This document shows positions 55,325 through 63,775 of a DNA stretch of 64,000 nucleotides, piece by piece. This DNA is from Acidobacteriota bacterium. Its GTDB lineage: Bacteria; Acidobacteriota; Terriglobia; Terriglobales; Acidobacteriaceae. The first letter of the stretch is position 1, and each line of letters begins with the position of its first letter. Both the position numbers and the translations under genes were made by a program. The notes under the pieces are model-generated. The model was not told the DNA's origin, made no database searches, and worked only from the letters and a program-made list of their open reading frames with translations. The DNA lies in NCBI GenBank assembly GCA_013289765.1, contig JABCZI010000003.1:1-64000 (forward strand), in the 5' to 3' direction.

Positions 55325-57616
55325 TTAGTGACCTGCACACTCGATCCACAGGACATCAGACGCTGTCCCTGCCAAGGTTACGGTGGATGCCGAGGCGGGC
55401 ACTGCGCTGCACGCATTTACTGCCGTCTGGTCGGTGCAGATGCAGCCGAACGTATGACTGCTACTAAAGGTGAAGCTGTTGGCGAAGGTGTGCGTGGCCG
55501 CTCCCCCGGTGAGGGGTTGGATGTTCGTGTAGATTTTCCCGCTGGCCGTCAGGACTCCAGCCTCATACACCTGCGGGTGATTTTTAAGAGTGAGATTCGA
55601 TACCGGCGTGGTACTGCTGATCGAGAATGGAGCCGTCCCCGTAACAAGGGTGGAAGTAATCTGCCCTGGCAGAGAAAGAGTTCCGGTCGTGTTGGAATTC
55701 GGAAGAGCAGAGGAATCACCCGGCAAACCGGTGTCGTTGAATTTGTAAGGATTGGTTACTGAACCCATGTTTACCGAATAACCCATCACTTGTGGATACC
55801 TCTGTCCTTTTACTTGCAGCGCTGACGTACAGCCGATATTGCCCGTACTCGAAGGATTGCCGTCTGACGCCGTTCGCCAGATGCAATACTTCGTTGCCCC
55901 AGCTACTGGGTACCATTGAATCTGATTGTAATTGGCATTCGTCAGCGTAGCGTTCCCCTTTGTGTCAGTCATGGTTGCGCTGCCCGCCGTGTTTCCTACC
56001 GGGCCGTAAGCGACTACAGCATAGGTATAGCTGGTTCTGCCGGACGTGCCGCTCTGCGAAAATGCAGAGATAGATGGCGTGGGAATTGTTGCAATATTAA
56101 TTCCCGGGTATGAGCCCTCCCAACTTAGAAATTCTGTACCTCTCGCGCCTGGTTGATGCTTAATCAGAAACGTGCCGCCAGATGTTCCGGCCCCTGACGC
56201 CGGAATGTTCTGTACGGTGATGTCATCAGGGCTTGAGGTCGAGCCGTTTAGATATCCACGAAATACCAGGAAGGGCGAGGGGAAGTTATTGCCTGCTGAC
56301 GGGATTCCGTTGGTCTTAGCACCGTAGACCATCAACTTATCGGACATTATGTTCAGGTCATCGGCAATGGCCGTGGTTTGTTCGGTCCACCAAGGGGTAA
56401 AAGTGCTATTCGGGTATAGCATTCCCCGGGTATAGACTATGCCGGTCCCGCTGCCTGCTGTTCCAATGACGTGAATAAGATTGGGGTCCGCGTCCCAAGA
56501 GTCTCCGTCAAAGAGCCAACTCACTCCGGAGGCAGTGTTGTACCAATATTTGCTTCTATTTTCGCAGCCAGCTGGAGAACTGTGATTTCCTCTTACGATC
56601 ACTGGATGGTTATAACCTCCGCTGTTGCTATCGTTGTTCTCGTTGATCCCCTGGGTCCCGTTTTCTTCAAGGTTGCCCTCGATGATGTCCACATCGCTAT
56701 TTCCATCGTCCCTGATGTCGGCTCCCGTCCCGCTCCCGCAAGTCCCTCCGTTATTTTCAAACTCGCCGTCTCTAATCTGTGCGGAACCGCCCTTCTTCCA
56801 GACGCCGTAATAGCACCCGGTGATGTTGTTGTGGGTCAAAATTTCATTTTTGGCATTCGCTGAAGCACCGATCATCACTCCTACTGCGGCGGTCGTACTT
56901 TTGGGAGCGTTGCAAGAGAACGTCGAATCCTCAACACGCATGTCCTCGACGTTCTCGCCTGATACAGGAGCGATCGACATGCCAATCCAATTTGTCGCCG
57001 ACCCTGAATAACTGTTGTTCGCGAAACGCCCATCTGTGGTGTTCCAGATTCCACCTGAACTCGTTTTGTCCACAACGATCCCCACTCCGCCAGCGGTAGA
57101 ACCATCCACAAACAGGCCTTGTACCTGGAACCCATCCACGTACTCCATGTCGATCATCACGCCCAAGGCTGCTCCCGCCCATGTAATGTGGACGCCCTTG
57201 CCGGCCGCACCGCTGCGAGTGAATCCATCAATAATGAACCCGGCCTGATTTTTGATGAGCCATGTATTCCGCAGCGTGATCGACCCGCAACCTCCGAAGG
57301 AAAGAGTTCTGCCGGTAATCGCATTGTTCGATGCAGGAGCGTTGCCGGTGAGTGCATTGAGGGCGGGCGCACTGTCTACTGCGCCAGTGCAATCAACCCC
57401 AGATACATCCCGCACATCCATGAATGCCCCGGCGCGACGAGTCGCGGCATTCCCGGCGCTGGATCTGAGGTCGAATCCTGGCGGTATGCCTTTTGACGCA
57501 GCGGGAGTCGCGCCAATCGTTTCATTGTGACTTTGCGCGAACGACAGAATGGCTAGCCCGGCAACCCCGAGGTTCGCCAGTATCCTCCATCTTCGCGTTG
57601 CTGTCGCAAATCCCAC
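55325..57616 (-). CDS. Secreted right-handed beta-helix protein (pectate-lyase-like fold)
   Basis: 763 residues from a GTG start two bases after the stop of the upstream gene. A signal peptide (ILANLGVAGLAILSFAQS) leads to FMDVRDVSGVDCTGAVDS, the opening of many beta-helix lyases and phage tailspikes, then Asn/Gly-rich repeats (ITGCYYGVWKKGG, IIEGNLEENGTQG). The last third has a fibronectin-like stretch (SYTYAVVAYGPVGNTAG) and a cysteine-containing C-terminal domain (FGCICTDQTAVNAC, then LWIECAGH). Its place inside the ABC-exporter operon suggests that it binds, trims or anchors the polymer. No catalytic residue can be assigned. Confidence 0.8.
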   Translation of the reverse strand: MGFATATRRWRILANLGVAGLAILSFAQSHNETIGATPAASKGIPPGFDLRSSAGNAATRRAGAFMDVRDVSGVDCTGAVDSAPALNALTGNAPASNNAITGRTLSFGGCGSITLRNTWLIKNQAGFIIDGFTRSGAAGKGVHITWAGAALGVMIDMEYVDGFQVQGLFVDGSTAGGVGIVVDKTSSGGIWNTTDGRFANNSYSGSATNWIGMSIAPVSGENVEDMRVEDSTFSCNAPKSTTAAVGVMIGASANAKNEILTHNNITGCYYGVWKKGGSAQIRDGEFENNGGTCGSGTGADIRDDGNSDVDIIEGNLEENGTQGINENNDSNSGGYNHPVIVRGNHSSPAGCENRSKYWYNTASGVSWLFDGDSWDADPNLIHVIGTAGSGTGIVYTRGMLYPNSTFTPWWTEQTTAIADDLNIMSDKLMVYGAKTNGIPSAGNNFPSPFLVFRGYLNGSTSSPDDITVQNIPASGAGTSGGTFLIKHQPGARGTEFLSWEGSYPGINIATIPTPSISAFSQSGTSGRTSYTYAVVAYGPVGNTAGSATMTDTKGNATLTNANYNQIQWYPVAGATKYCIWRTASDGNPSSTGNIGCTSALQVKGQRYPQVMGYSVNMGSVTNPYKFNDTGLPGDSSALPNSNTTGTLSLPGQITSTLVTGTAPFSISSTTPVSNLTLKNHPQVYEAGVLTASGKIYTNIQPLTGGAATHTFANSFTFSSSHTFGCICTDQTAVNACSAVPASASTVTLAGTASDVLWIECAGH

Positions 57617-57618
57617 AG

Positions 57619-58869
57619 CTATGAGCCTTGAGTTAGTGCCAGTTCCGCAGCGCGTCGTCGAAATTCTCGCCTTTGCTTGAAAATATCGTGGTTCGCTGAG
57701 AGAACCGAAAAAGCCCTTGATACAAGCTCGGCCCGCCGCGTGGGCGAGCTGACGATGGCCCTTAAACCCTTCGCAAGTGCATCGTCGCCAGGCTCGGTCA
57801 CGACTTCCGCAAACTCATACTGACGGGCGTAGCGCACTAAGCTGCTGTACTCGGGTCCGAATACGAGAATTGGCCTGCCGCTGGCCATGTAGTCAGCGGT
57901 CTTGGTCGGAAAGCCAGCGATCACCACTGCCGCCTCTTCCTTAGCGAAAGAGGCCGGCAGGAAAAGTATATCTGCGCGGCAAAGCGCACGTCGCAGTTCC
58001 ATATTTGAAACCCAGCCTCGAAAATTTATGAGATCGTGAGCCCAACCCATTTTCAAAAACTGCGCTTTTGTGAGGGGGAGGTACAAGTCTAGGGAGCACG
58101 TGGGCACCCCGTAGTGCTCAAGACTACTCTTCTGGATAAGTCTGATTAACGTTTCTGCGTTTTCAACAATTCCTCCTGCATAAAGGATGCTCACGGGCTT
58201 CTTAACGAGATCCGGCGGCGTCACATCGGCCATTTCTTCAGCTGCGAAGGGGGCAATCGCGGGGAGTTGCAGTTCGGATTCTCGCTCACAGATATCTCGC
58301 ACAAGTTCCTGCATACCGGCGCTTACGCTATAAATGTGCGCGGCCCTTCGTATCGCAAAACGAAAGAGAATGGTAAAGGCGGGCTTCAAGGAAGGAATCG
58401 TTCGCTGCTGCCTGTGAATCCAGTCATCGTGAACGATCAACACCAGGGGTACCGATGTCAACCATGACGCGATGGCGGCTGCTATAAAAAAGCGATCGTG
58501 CACCACGCTCAGCATCAATTGAATTCGCCGCCGGCGAATGATCCTCGCACAAAAAAGAACCAGAACCGGGACCATCAGCCAATCAATCGCATTCTTAACT
58601 CGCCCGAGTCCCCAGCGGCCCCACCCCCTTGTGGTCGGAAAAGCAATGTGGTCGCAGGCCAGACGGCCTTCTTGGGGAGACACGCGCGAGTAACGGGAAC
58701 TGGCTAGCACCGTGATCTGATCGGATGGGTAGTCCTGGAGCAAACGACTCACCAGAATAGTGCCACCCGCGAGGTTGGACGGCGGGAAGTCACAGATGTA
58801 CAGCAACCGCGCTGCCTCTCCGGCGGCTTTCTCTTCCCGACTCATCTGAAGTGAACTGATGCCGCTCAT
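57619..58869 (-). CDS. Glycosyltransferase, GT-B fold (family 4-like)
   Basis: 416 residues. The N-terminus (LLYICDFPPSNLAGGTILVSRLL) has the GT4 acceptor-domain pattern. The C-terminal half (SILYAGGIVENAETLIRLI, LFLPASFAKEEAAVVIAGFPTKTADYMASG, RPILVFGPEYSSL) has the donor-domain layout with a diverged E-x7-E region. The first 19 residues are not conserved, so an internal start is possible. It lies 2 bp from the beta-helix gene and 6 bp from the epimerase gene. Confidence 0.85.
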   Translation of the reverse strand: MSGISSLQMSREEKAAGEAARLLYICDFPPSNLAGGTILVSRLLQDYPSDQITVLASSRYSRVSPQEGRLACDHIAFPTTRGWGRWGLGRVKNAIDWLMVPVLVLFCARIIRRRRIQLMLSVVHDRFFIAAAIASWLTSVPLVLIVHDDWIHRQQRTIPSLKPAFTILFRFAIRRAAHIYSVSAGMQELVRDICERESELQLPAIAPFAAEEMADVTPPDLVKKPVSILYAGGIVENAETLIRLIQKSSLEHYGVPTCSLDLYLPLTKAQFLKMGWAHDLINFRGWVSNMELRRALCRADILFLPASFAKEEAAVVIAGFPTKTADYMASGRPILVFGPEYSSLVRYARQYEFAEVVTEPGDDALAKGLRAIVSSPTRRAELVSRAFSVLSANHDIFKQRREFRRRAAELALTQGS

Positions 58870-58875
58870 CGAATA

Positions 58876-59862
58876 CTAGGTTTCGAAAGTCGTCGCCGCG
58901 AGCGAGTGGGTTTTCAGGTCGTATACGCGCCTCATCCAATCCGCCGTAATGCGAATACCGTCTTCCAGGCTGTATGTGTCCTTGTGAGACAGATCGCGTA
59001 AAGCCTTGGAAACATCGACGCGCTTGTGTCGAGTGGTGAGGATCTCGGAATCGCGATACACCGCCAGCGACGGATCAGCCCCGGTCACCTTTAGGATTAC
59101 GTCGGAAAGCTCTTCAATGGTGTGCTGGCAGTTTCCTCCAATGTTGTAGGTTTCTCCAGGTTTGAAATTGTCAACAATGGTCGCCACGGTACGCACCGTG
59201 TCGGCAAGATAGGTTGATGTTCGCGAGTGCCCGCGGAAAACGGTCCAAGGCAACCCGTTGAGCGCACAATAAAGGAAACGGCAGTTTACCGAGCGGTAAG
59301 GACTGTAGTACTCACCGGGGCCATACGTATTGAATAGACGTACGATCACGGACTCAGTGCTGTATTGGTGCGCAGAGTTGCGGATCTGCATTTCGTTGAC
59401 CCACTTAGTCATGGCGTAGTCGTTCATCTGCTTGATCTCGTAGTCGTCCATGACGGTTTCGACCATCAAATCCGGCCAATCGCCATACACTTCCGAAGAA
59501 GAGAAATGGATCAGACGGAATTTGAGCCGCTCTTGCAGGCGAATGACATTCTTGGTGCCAACGGCGTTGGTGCGCCATAGCGTTTCGTAGAAGTCTTCGC
59601 CATTCCAGCGGCCAAATTCGGCGGCGCAGTGGTAAATGTAGTCAAACGGGCCGAGAGACTCCATCACACGCTCGATTTGCCGGAACTCACCGACGTCGCA
59701 ACGCGCGTAGAGTGGCTGGCTCACATCGGTCTGCACCGAGAAACCGACTTCATCGGACTGGTGCGCACCATCGCAGGAAACCACGTGATGCCCGCGCTTG
59801 CGCAGTTCCGAGACCAATCCCGCACCTACCGTACCTAAACCGCCTGTAACTAAAATCCGCAT
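58876..59862 (-). CDS. NAD-dependent nucleotide-sugar epimerase/dehydratase (extended SDR)
   Basis: 328 residues. VTGGLGTVGAG provides the dinucleotide-binding loop, SSSEVYGDW the catalytic serine, and YAMTKW the Tyr-Lys pair. VRLFNTYGPGEYYSPYR is typical of sugar-nucleotide SDRs. The ATG at 59862 is chosen because GGGGGA lies five bases upstream and the Rossmann strand begins at residue 2; an in-frame start at 59892 is less likely. It supplies a modified sugar for the same operon. Confidence 0.9.
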   Translation of the reverse strand: MRILVTGGLGTVGAGLVSELRKRGHHVVSCDGAHQSDEVGFSVQTDVSQPLYARCDVGEFRQIERVMESLGPFDYIYHCAAEFGRWNGEDFYETLWRTNAVGTKNVIRLQERLKFRLIHFSSSEVYGDWPDLMVETVMDDYEIKQMNDYAMTKWVNEMQIRNSAHQYSTESVIVRLFNTYGPGEYYSPYRSVNCRFLYCALNGLPWTVFRGHSRTSTYLADTVRTVATIVDNFKPGETYNIGGNCQHTIEELSDVILKVTGADPSLAVYRDSEILTTRHKRVDVSKALRDLSHKDTYSLEDGIRITADWMRRVYDLKTHSLAATTFET

Positions 59863-59910
59863 CAAATCCCCCAATAATGAAATTCGGTACAACGCGCCGC
59901 TGCACGCTAT

Positions 59911-60756
59911 CTACTTTAACCTGCTGCCGTGAATCTCCGGTACCGCCAGCACCAGGACGTCCCCGTGGCGTAAGCCTTTTGGGGCAACAGGCGCGATTCT
60001 ATCGCCGCGTATTGCGTGTGCTCTGTATCCGTGTTCCGCGCTGAGTCCCGCCAAATCCCAGGGGAAGTAGCCAGCCATCGCGCTCGTTTCGTAATTGGCC
60101 TCCATAAACCAAATTGGAGGGCTTCCCTTTTTTCCGCTTAAGGTTTCTTGGGCTCCCTGAAGCACGCTCAGTTCACTTCCTTCAACGTCGCACTTAATCA
60201 CCGCGGGGGACGCCTTGAAAGTACTTACGAGCCCATCTAGGGTCTCGCATACGACGTCTTCCTCGTCGTACGGCAAGTCGCCGAGCGGATAGGCAGATGC
60301 GTGCATCGAGTCCAAGCCTTGAAATCTCTTCAAAGTGACTTTTCCTCTTTTGGAAGCGACGGCCAAGCAGCGGGCATCGCAGCGGGCATCTAGCTTATTG
60401 GCTTGAACTCCTAGCATGAGCAAATCAAAATTCCGCCGCTGAGGCTCAACCGCATAGGCCATAAGAACGTCCCGCCGACTCTGCAGCAGGTTAAGAGTGT
60501 GCCAACCGACGTTAGCTCCTATGTCGAGAAACACATCACCCGGACGAACAACCTTCCTCAGCATACGAGCAAGTTCCGTTTCGAATTCACCGCTTAGGTA
60601 AATCTCGCGATGGACAGGTTCCGCAAGATTCAGCGCCACAGTAACAGGCCCAAATCTGCAGAGTTGTGCCCCCGCTGATTTTCTTAACAGCGACAATCGT
60701 CGGATGAAATGATGTGCTCGACTGCCTGGTTTCAATGTGGTCGTCCGGAGATTCAT
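59911..60756 (-). CDS. FkbM family methyltransferase
   Basis: 281 residues. SAM-binding FLDIGANVGWHTLN (76-89), YAVEPQRRNFDLL, and VIKCDVEGSELSVLQGA as the FkbM signature. It directly follows wzt (ATGA overlap, 60753-60756). In ABC-dependent O-antigen systems a methyl or other cap at the non-reducing end stops chain growth and is read by the Wzt C-terminal domain, so a capping role is a plausible inference. Confidence 0.88.
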   Translation of the reverse strand: MNLRTTTLKPGSRAHHFIRRLSLLRKSAGAQLCRFGPVTVALNLAEPVHREIYLSGEFETELARMLRKVVRPGDVFLDIGANVGWHTLNLLQSRRDVLMAYAVEPQRRNFDLLMLGVQANKLDARCDARCLAVASKRGKVTLKRFQGLDSMHASAYPLGDLPYDEEDVVCETLDGLVSTFKASPAVIKCDVEGSELSVLQGAQETLSGKKGSPPIWFMEANYETSAMAGYFPWDLAGLSAEHGYRAHAIRGDRIAPVAPKGLRHGDVLVLAVPEIHGSRLK

Positions 60757-62024
60757 TGATCGGAATTAATAAGGGACGTGACTTTGGCAAATCCACACGC
60801 GCGCAAACCCACCTGCCCATACCAAGAGTCGATCTTTCGTCCTCCGTAGACGGGACTCTCGACAACATCAAACCCGACTCTTCCGGGGACAAGCTCTATC
60901 TTATGATGACCTAGGTCTTTCAGGAAAACTTCCAACTCGTAACTCCCGGGCAGAATCGGCAGAGCGGAAATATCGAAGCCAAGTTCAAAAGAATCGCCCG
61001 ATGTAATGCCTGGGACCGTTTGGAAGTCCTTGAGGTCAAGGGCTGTGATGCGCTGGTTGTCTCGACTGAGCAGACCAACATAGAGACCGGGATCGACGAT
61101 GTCGGTCTTTGCCTTCGCCTTCACTCTGATCTTCACGTCGTCGAAAGTTTTTATTACTGACCCCTCTTCAGACCCTATGTATATCTCCTCCACAATGAAG
61201 CTTGCGGTTTCTGCTTCGTTCGACAGCAGATCCGGTTGCATGTTCTCCAAATAACGATCGGCTACCTTGTTGATCTCTCCGTGCTCGGTTACTTTCCCGC
61301 GATCTAACACGATGCCCTTTTGACAGACCGTGCGCATGGCTGACATGTTGTGGCTCACAAATACGATCGCCCTACCACCGGTGCTGATCTGGCGGAACTT
61401 CTCGAAGCATTTCTTTTGAAACTGCGCATCTCCGACAGCCAACACTTCGTCGACCAGCAAGATTTCAGTCTCCATGTGTGCCGCGACGGCAAACGCCAGA
61501 CGCACGTACATACCGCTGGAGTAGCGTTTGACGGGAGTATCGATGAACTTCTCTACTTCGGCGAATGCAACGATCTGGTCGAACTTGCGGGCGACCTCGG
61601 CTCTTCTCATACCAAGGATGGCGCCATTTAGGAAGATGTTGTCGCGTCCGGTTAGTTCGGGATGGAAGCCAGTGCCGACCTCAAGGAGAGAGCCAATGCG
61701 TCCCCAGACGTCGGCATGGCCTCGAGTGGGCTCGGTAATGCGGGAGAGGATTTTGAGCAGCGTGCTCTTCCCTGCTCCGTTGCGGCCGATGATGCCAACC
61801 ACTTCTCCGCTCTTGATTTCGAAAGAAACATCATCCAGCGCCCAGAAGTAAGGCTCTTCTTTGCTAGCGGCGCCATTCGAGGAATGCCGCAGAGCGGAGC
61901 GAAAGCGGTGAAAGGGCGAGGCAAAGGCGTCTGTGATTACATCCCGTAGCGCCTTGTACGACTCCCGCTCCCCGATCCGGTACTGCTTGGCGAGTCCCTC
62001 GCAACGAATGGCTACGTCAGTCAT
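60753..62024 (-). CDS. wzt: Polysaccharide ABC transporter ATP-binding protein with C-terminal domain
   Basis: 423 residues. Walker A is GRNGAGKST (80-88), the signature is YSSGMYVRLAFAVA, Walker B is ILLVDEVLAVGD, and the H-loop is FVSHNMSA. Residues from about 270 form an immunoglobulin-like C-terminal domain of the Wzt type (EIYIGSEEGSVIKTFDDVKI, GLLSRDNQRITALDL, GSYELEVFLKD) that in known homologues binds the finished chain end before export. It is 7 bp from the permease gene. Confidence 0.94.
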   Translation of the reverse strand: MTDVAIRCEGLAKQYRIGERESYKALRDVITDAFASPFHRFRSALRHSSNGAASKEEPYFWALDDVSFEIKSGEVVGIIGRNGAGKSTLLKILSRITEPTRGHADVWGRIGSLLEVGTGFHPELTGRDNIFLNGAILGMRRAEVARKFDQIVAFAEVEKFIDTPVKRYSSGMYVRLAFAVAAHMETEILLVDEVLAVGDAQFQKKCFEKFRQISTGGRAIVFVSHNMSAMRTVCQKGIVLDRGKVTEHGEINKVADRYLENMQPDLLSNEAETASFIVEEIYIGSEEGSVIKTFDDVKIRVKAKAKTDIVDPGLYVGLLSRDNQRITALDLKDFQTVPGITSGDSFELGFDISALPILPGSYELEVFLKDLGHHKIELVPGRVGFDVVESPVYGGRKIDSWYGQVGLRACGFAKVTSLINSDQ

Positions 62025-62031
62025 GAATTAG

Positions 62032-62913
62032 TTAAACCACATCCGCGAAAGTCTTCTCCATGCGTCGATAGTAATACAGACCGCCGACTAAAACGATACC
62101 CACCACTACTACCGAGACCCCCAGCATCGCGCCAGGGGCTTGCGCCTTGCCCAATAATGCCCAACGAAAACCTTCGATGACTCCGGCCATCGGGTTGAGA
62201 CCGTAAAAAGGCCGCCAACGTGCGGGAACAAGAGTGCTGGAATAAGCGACCGGCGAAGCGAACAACCAGAACTGCACGATAAAATTCAAGGTGTACCGGA
62301 CGTCGCGGTATTGCACGTTGAGCGCGGAAAGCCACAAACCCACTCCCAAGGCAGTTGCCATGGCGAAAACTACGAAGAATGGCAGCGTCAAAATTGCCCA
62401 GGTGGGCCTCACTCCATACCAAACCATCATGCCAACTACGAGAGTGAAGGCGATCACAAAGTCGACCAGGCCAGCGAAGATGCTCGCCAGGGGAACGACC
62501 AGCCTGGGAAAATAGACTTTTGTGATGAGACGCTCATTGGCGACAACGCTGTTGCTGGATTCGGTAAGCGCATAGGCGAATAATTGCCAGGGCAGCAAGG
62601 CCGTGTAGCTGAATAATGGATACGGAATCCCATCGGACGGTACCTTCGCCAGCCGCCCAAAGAAAAGCGTAAACACCAGCATCGTAAACAGCGGCTGGAT
62701 GACGGCCCACGCCGCACCTAACGCCGTCTGTTTGTAACGAACCTTGATATCGCGCCACGTGAGAAAGTACAGCAACTCTCGATACTGCCACAGATCCTTG
62801 AGGCCTAGCGATATCCAGCCTGTGCTCGGTTCGATCCTAATACGACGCAGTTCCGCCCGTCTCACTGAGGGAGCCGACACCGAGCGCGAGGAAGTTGCTC
62901 CTATAATGGTCAT
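62032..62913 (-). CDS. wzm: Polysaccharide ABC transporter permease
   Basis: 293 residues of the ABC-2 permease family with about six transmembrane helices. LLYFLTWRDIKVRYKQTALGAAWAVIQPL is the characteristic Wzm opening (quoted in part here: WRDIKVRYKQTALGAAW), and ASPVAYSSTLVPARW, ALNVQYRDVRYTL and GLNPMAGVIEGFRWALLG follow. The ATG at 62913 is preferred; a TTG at 63000 in the same frame would add 29 unconserved residues. It is the first gene of the long minus-strand glycan operon. Confidence 0.93.
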   Translation of the reverse strand: MTIIGATSSRSVSAPSVRRAELRRIRIEPSTGWISLGLKDLWQYRELLYFLTWRDIKVRYKQTALGAAWAVIQPLFTMLVFTLFFGRLAKVPSDGIPYPLFSYTALLPWQLFAYALTESSNSVVANERLITKVYFPRLVVPLASIFAGLVDFVIAFTLVVGMMVWYGVRPTWAILTLPFFVVFAMATALGVGLWLSALNVQYRDVRYTLNFIVQFWLFASPVAYSSTLVPARWRPFYGLNPMAGVIEGFRWALLGKAQAPGAMLGVSVVVVGIVLVGGLYYYRRMEKTFADVV

Positions 62914-62956
62914 GTCAGACACGAAGGACTTCTCCGACAGAAAGTACTCTGCAGAG

Positions 62957-62967
62957 CTACGGACCGC
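62957..62967 (-). promoter_or_regulatory. Second copy of the 11-mer in a glycan operon leader
   Basis: On the minus strand this reads GCGGTCCGTAG, inside the roughly 125-base leader between the predicted transcription start (about 63039) and the wzm ATG. The copy before the dehydratase operon is at 30984-30994. A leader element read by an RfaH/NusG-like factor is one possibility. Confidence 0.3.
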
Positions 62968-63045
62968 TGAGATTGCAATAATTGCCGCAGTCGGGGCCAA
63001 TCTGCGAGAGCATGGCCGAAACAGATCTCTGAGCTAGTTTAGAAA

Positions 63046-63074
63046 AATATATAGGTGTTGATTCCAAGTGTCAA
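63046..63074 (-). promoter_or_regulatory. Near-consensus sigma-70 promoter of the wzm-wzt operon
   Basis: On the minus strand TTGACA (63069-63074), a 17-base spacer and TATATT (63046-63051) match the housekeeping consensus at six of six and five of six positions. It is placed correctly to drive the long operon that begins with wzm and runs at least to the glycosyltransferase at 50574. Confidence 0.75.
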
Positions 63075-63526
63075 AGTTGAATTCCGGTTCCATGGACTCA
63101 TCCGCGAGATCTATACTTTGGGCGACGAGCTCCTGGAATAGCACACGGCACGGTTTACTTTCTAAGAGGCTGCCGCCGATTTATGGTCAAGGCAAGAAGC
63201 ACTTCGCTCGTTTGTTGACAACTCTGGAACCTGTCGGGACACTGGAGGAAGTGCTAGGTCTCGTTGCATGGTTGAGAAGATCGCTCAAGAATACTGGCGG
63301 CTTGGTGTTCCTGCGTGGCACGAAGCGCAAAGCGTTCTCGCTAGACAATCCTTTCGGTAAGCCATCGGTCGCGCTAATTTTGCGGTATCAGATGACGATC
63401 AACCGCCAACTCTTTCAAGCCATAAACGAACTCGAGAGATTGCAGCGTCTTCGCTGGGGAGACGTCGTGCCAGCACCTCTCAACCTGCAAGTATTGGGCG
63501 ACTCGCTGACAGTCTCAGAGAAATAG
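63068..63526 (+). CDS. Uncharacterised dispersed protein family member, possibly degenerate
   Basis: Up to 152 residues. NSTRHGLLSKRLP, then LEPVGTLEEVLGL and a C-terminal RQLFQAINELERLQRLRWGD with VPAPLNLQVL, match a widespread uncharacterised family with the pattern NALRHGLLS ... LEPVGxxEE ... ALxELERLQ. Such genes are often multi-copy and near mobile elements. The predicted GTG start overlaps the opposite-strand promoter, and the N-terminal part looks poor, so the copy may be truncated or frameshifted. Confidence 0.5.
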   Translation: MSKLNSGSMDSSARSILWATSSWNSTRHGLLSKRLPPIYGQGKKHFARLLTTLEPVGTLEEVLGLVAWLRRSLKNTGGLVFLRGTKRKAFSLDNPFGKPSVALILRYQMTINRQLFQAINELERLQRLRWGDVVPAPLNLQVLGDSLTVSEK

Positions 63527-63775
63527 CACTCCGATCGTTGAGATGGATCGACGACGAAATCGTTTTAGAAGCGACGTCCATCATTCCAGTGTCGCGCATT
63601 AACGGCGGGATCGACGATCTGGTTCTCGGAGTGCGTGTAGAATGCAACGTAACATCGGGAACTGCTATGAATATCCCGAAATTATCTGATAGTAAATATA
63701 CACTCTTAACTACTTGCTAGTGGTATAGCAGCTCTGAGACACGAATCCTGCGAAACGAAGCCAAGAAGTCCTTTG

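Noticed and set aside
55325-57616. Prophage tailspike
   Set aside because: The beta-helix protein resembles tailspikes, but there are no other phage genes and it is locked inside a glycan operon.
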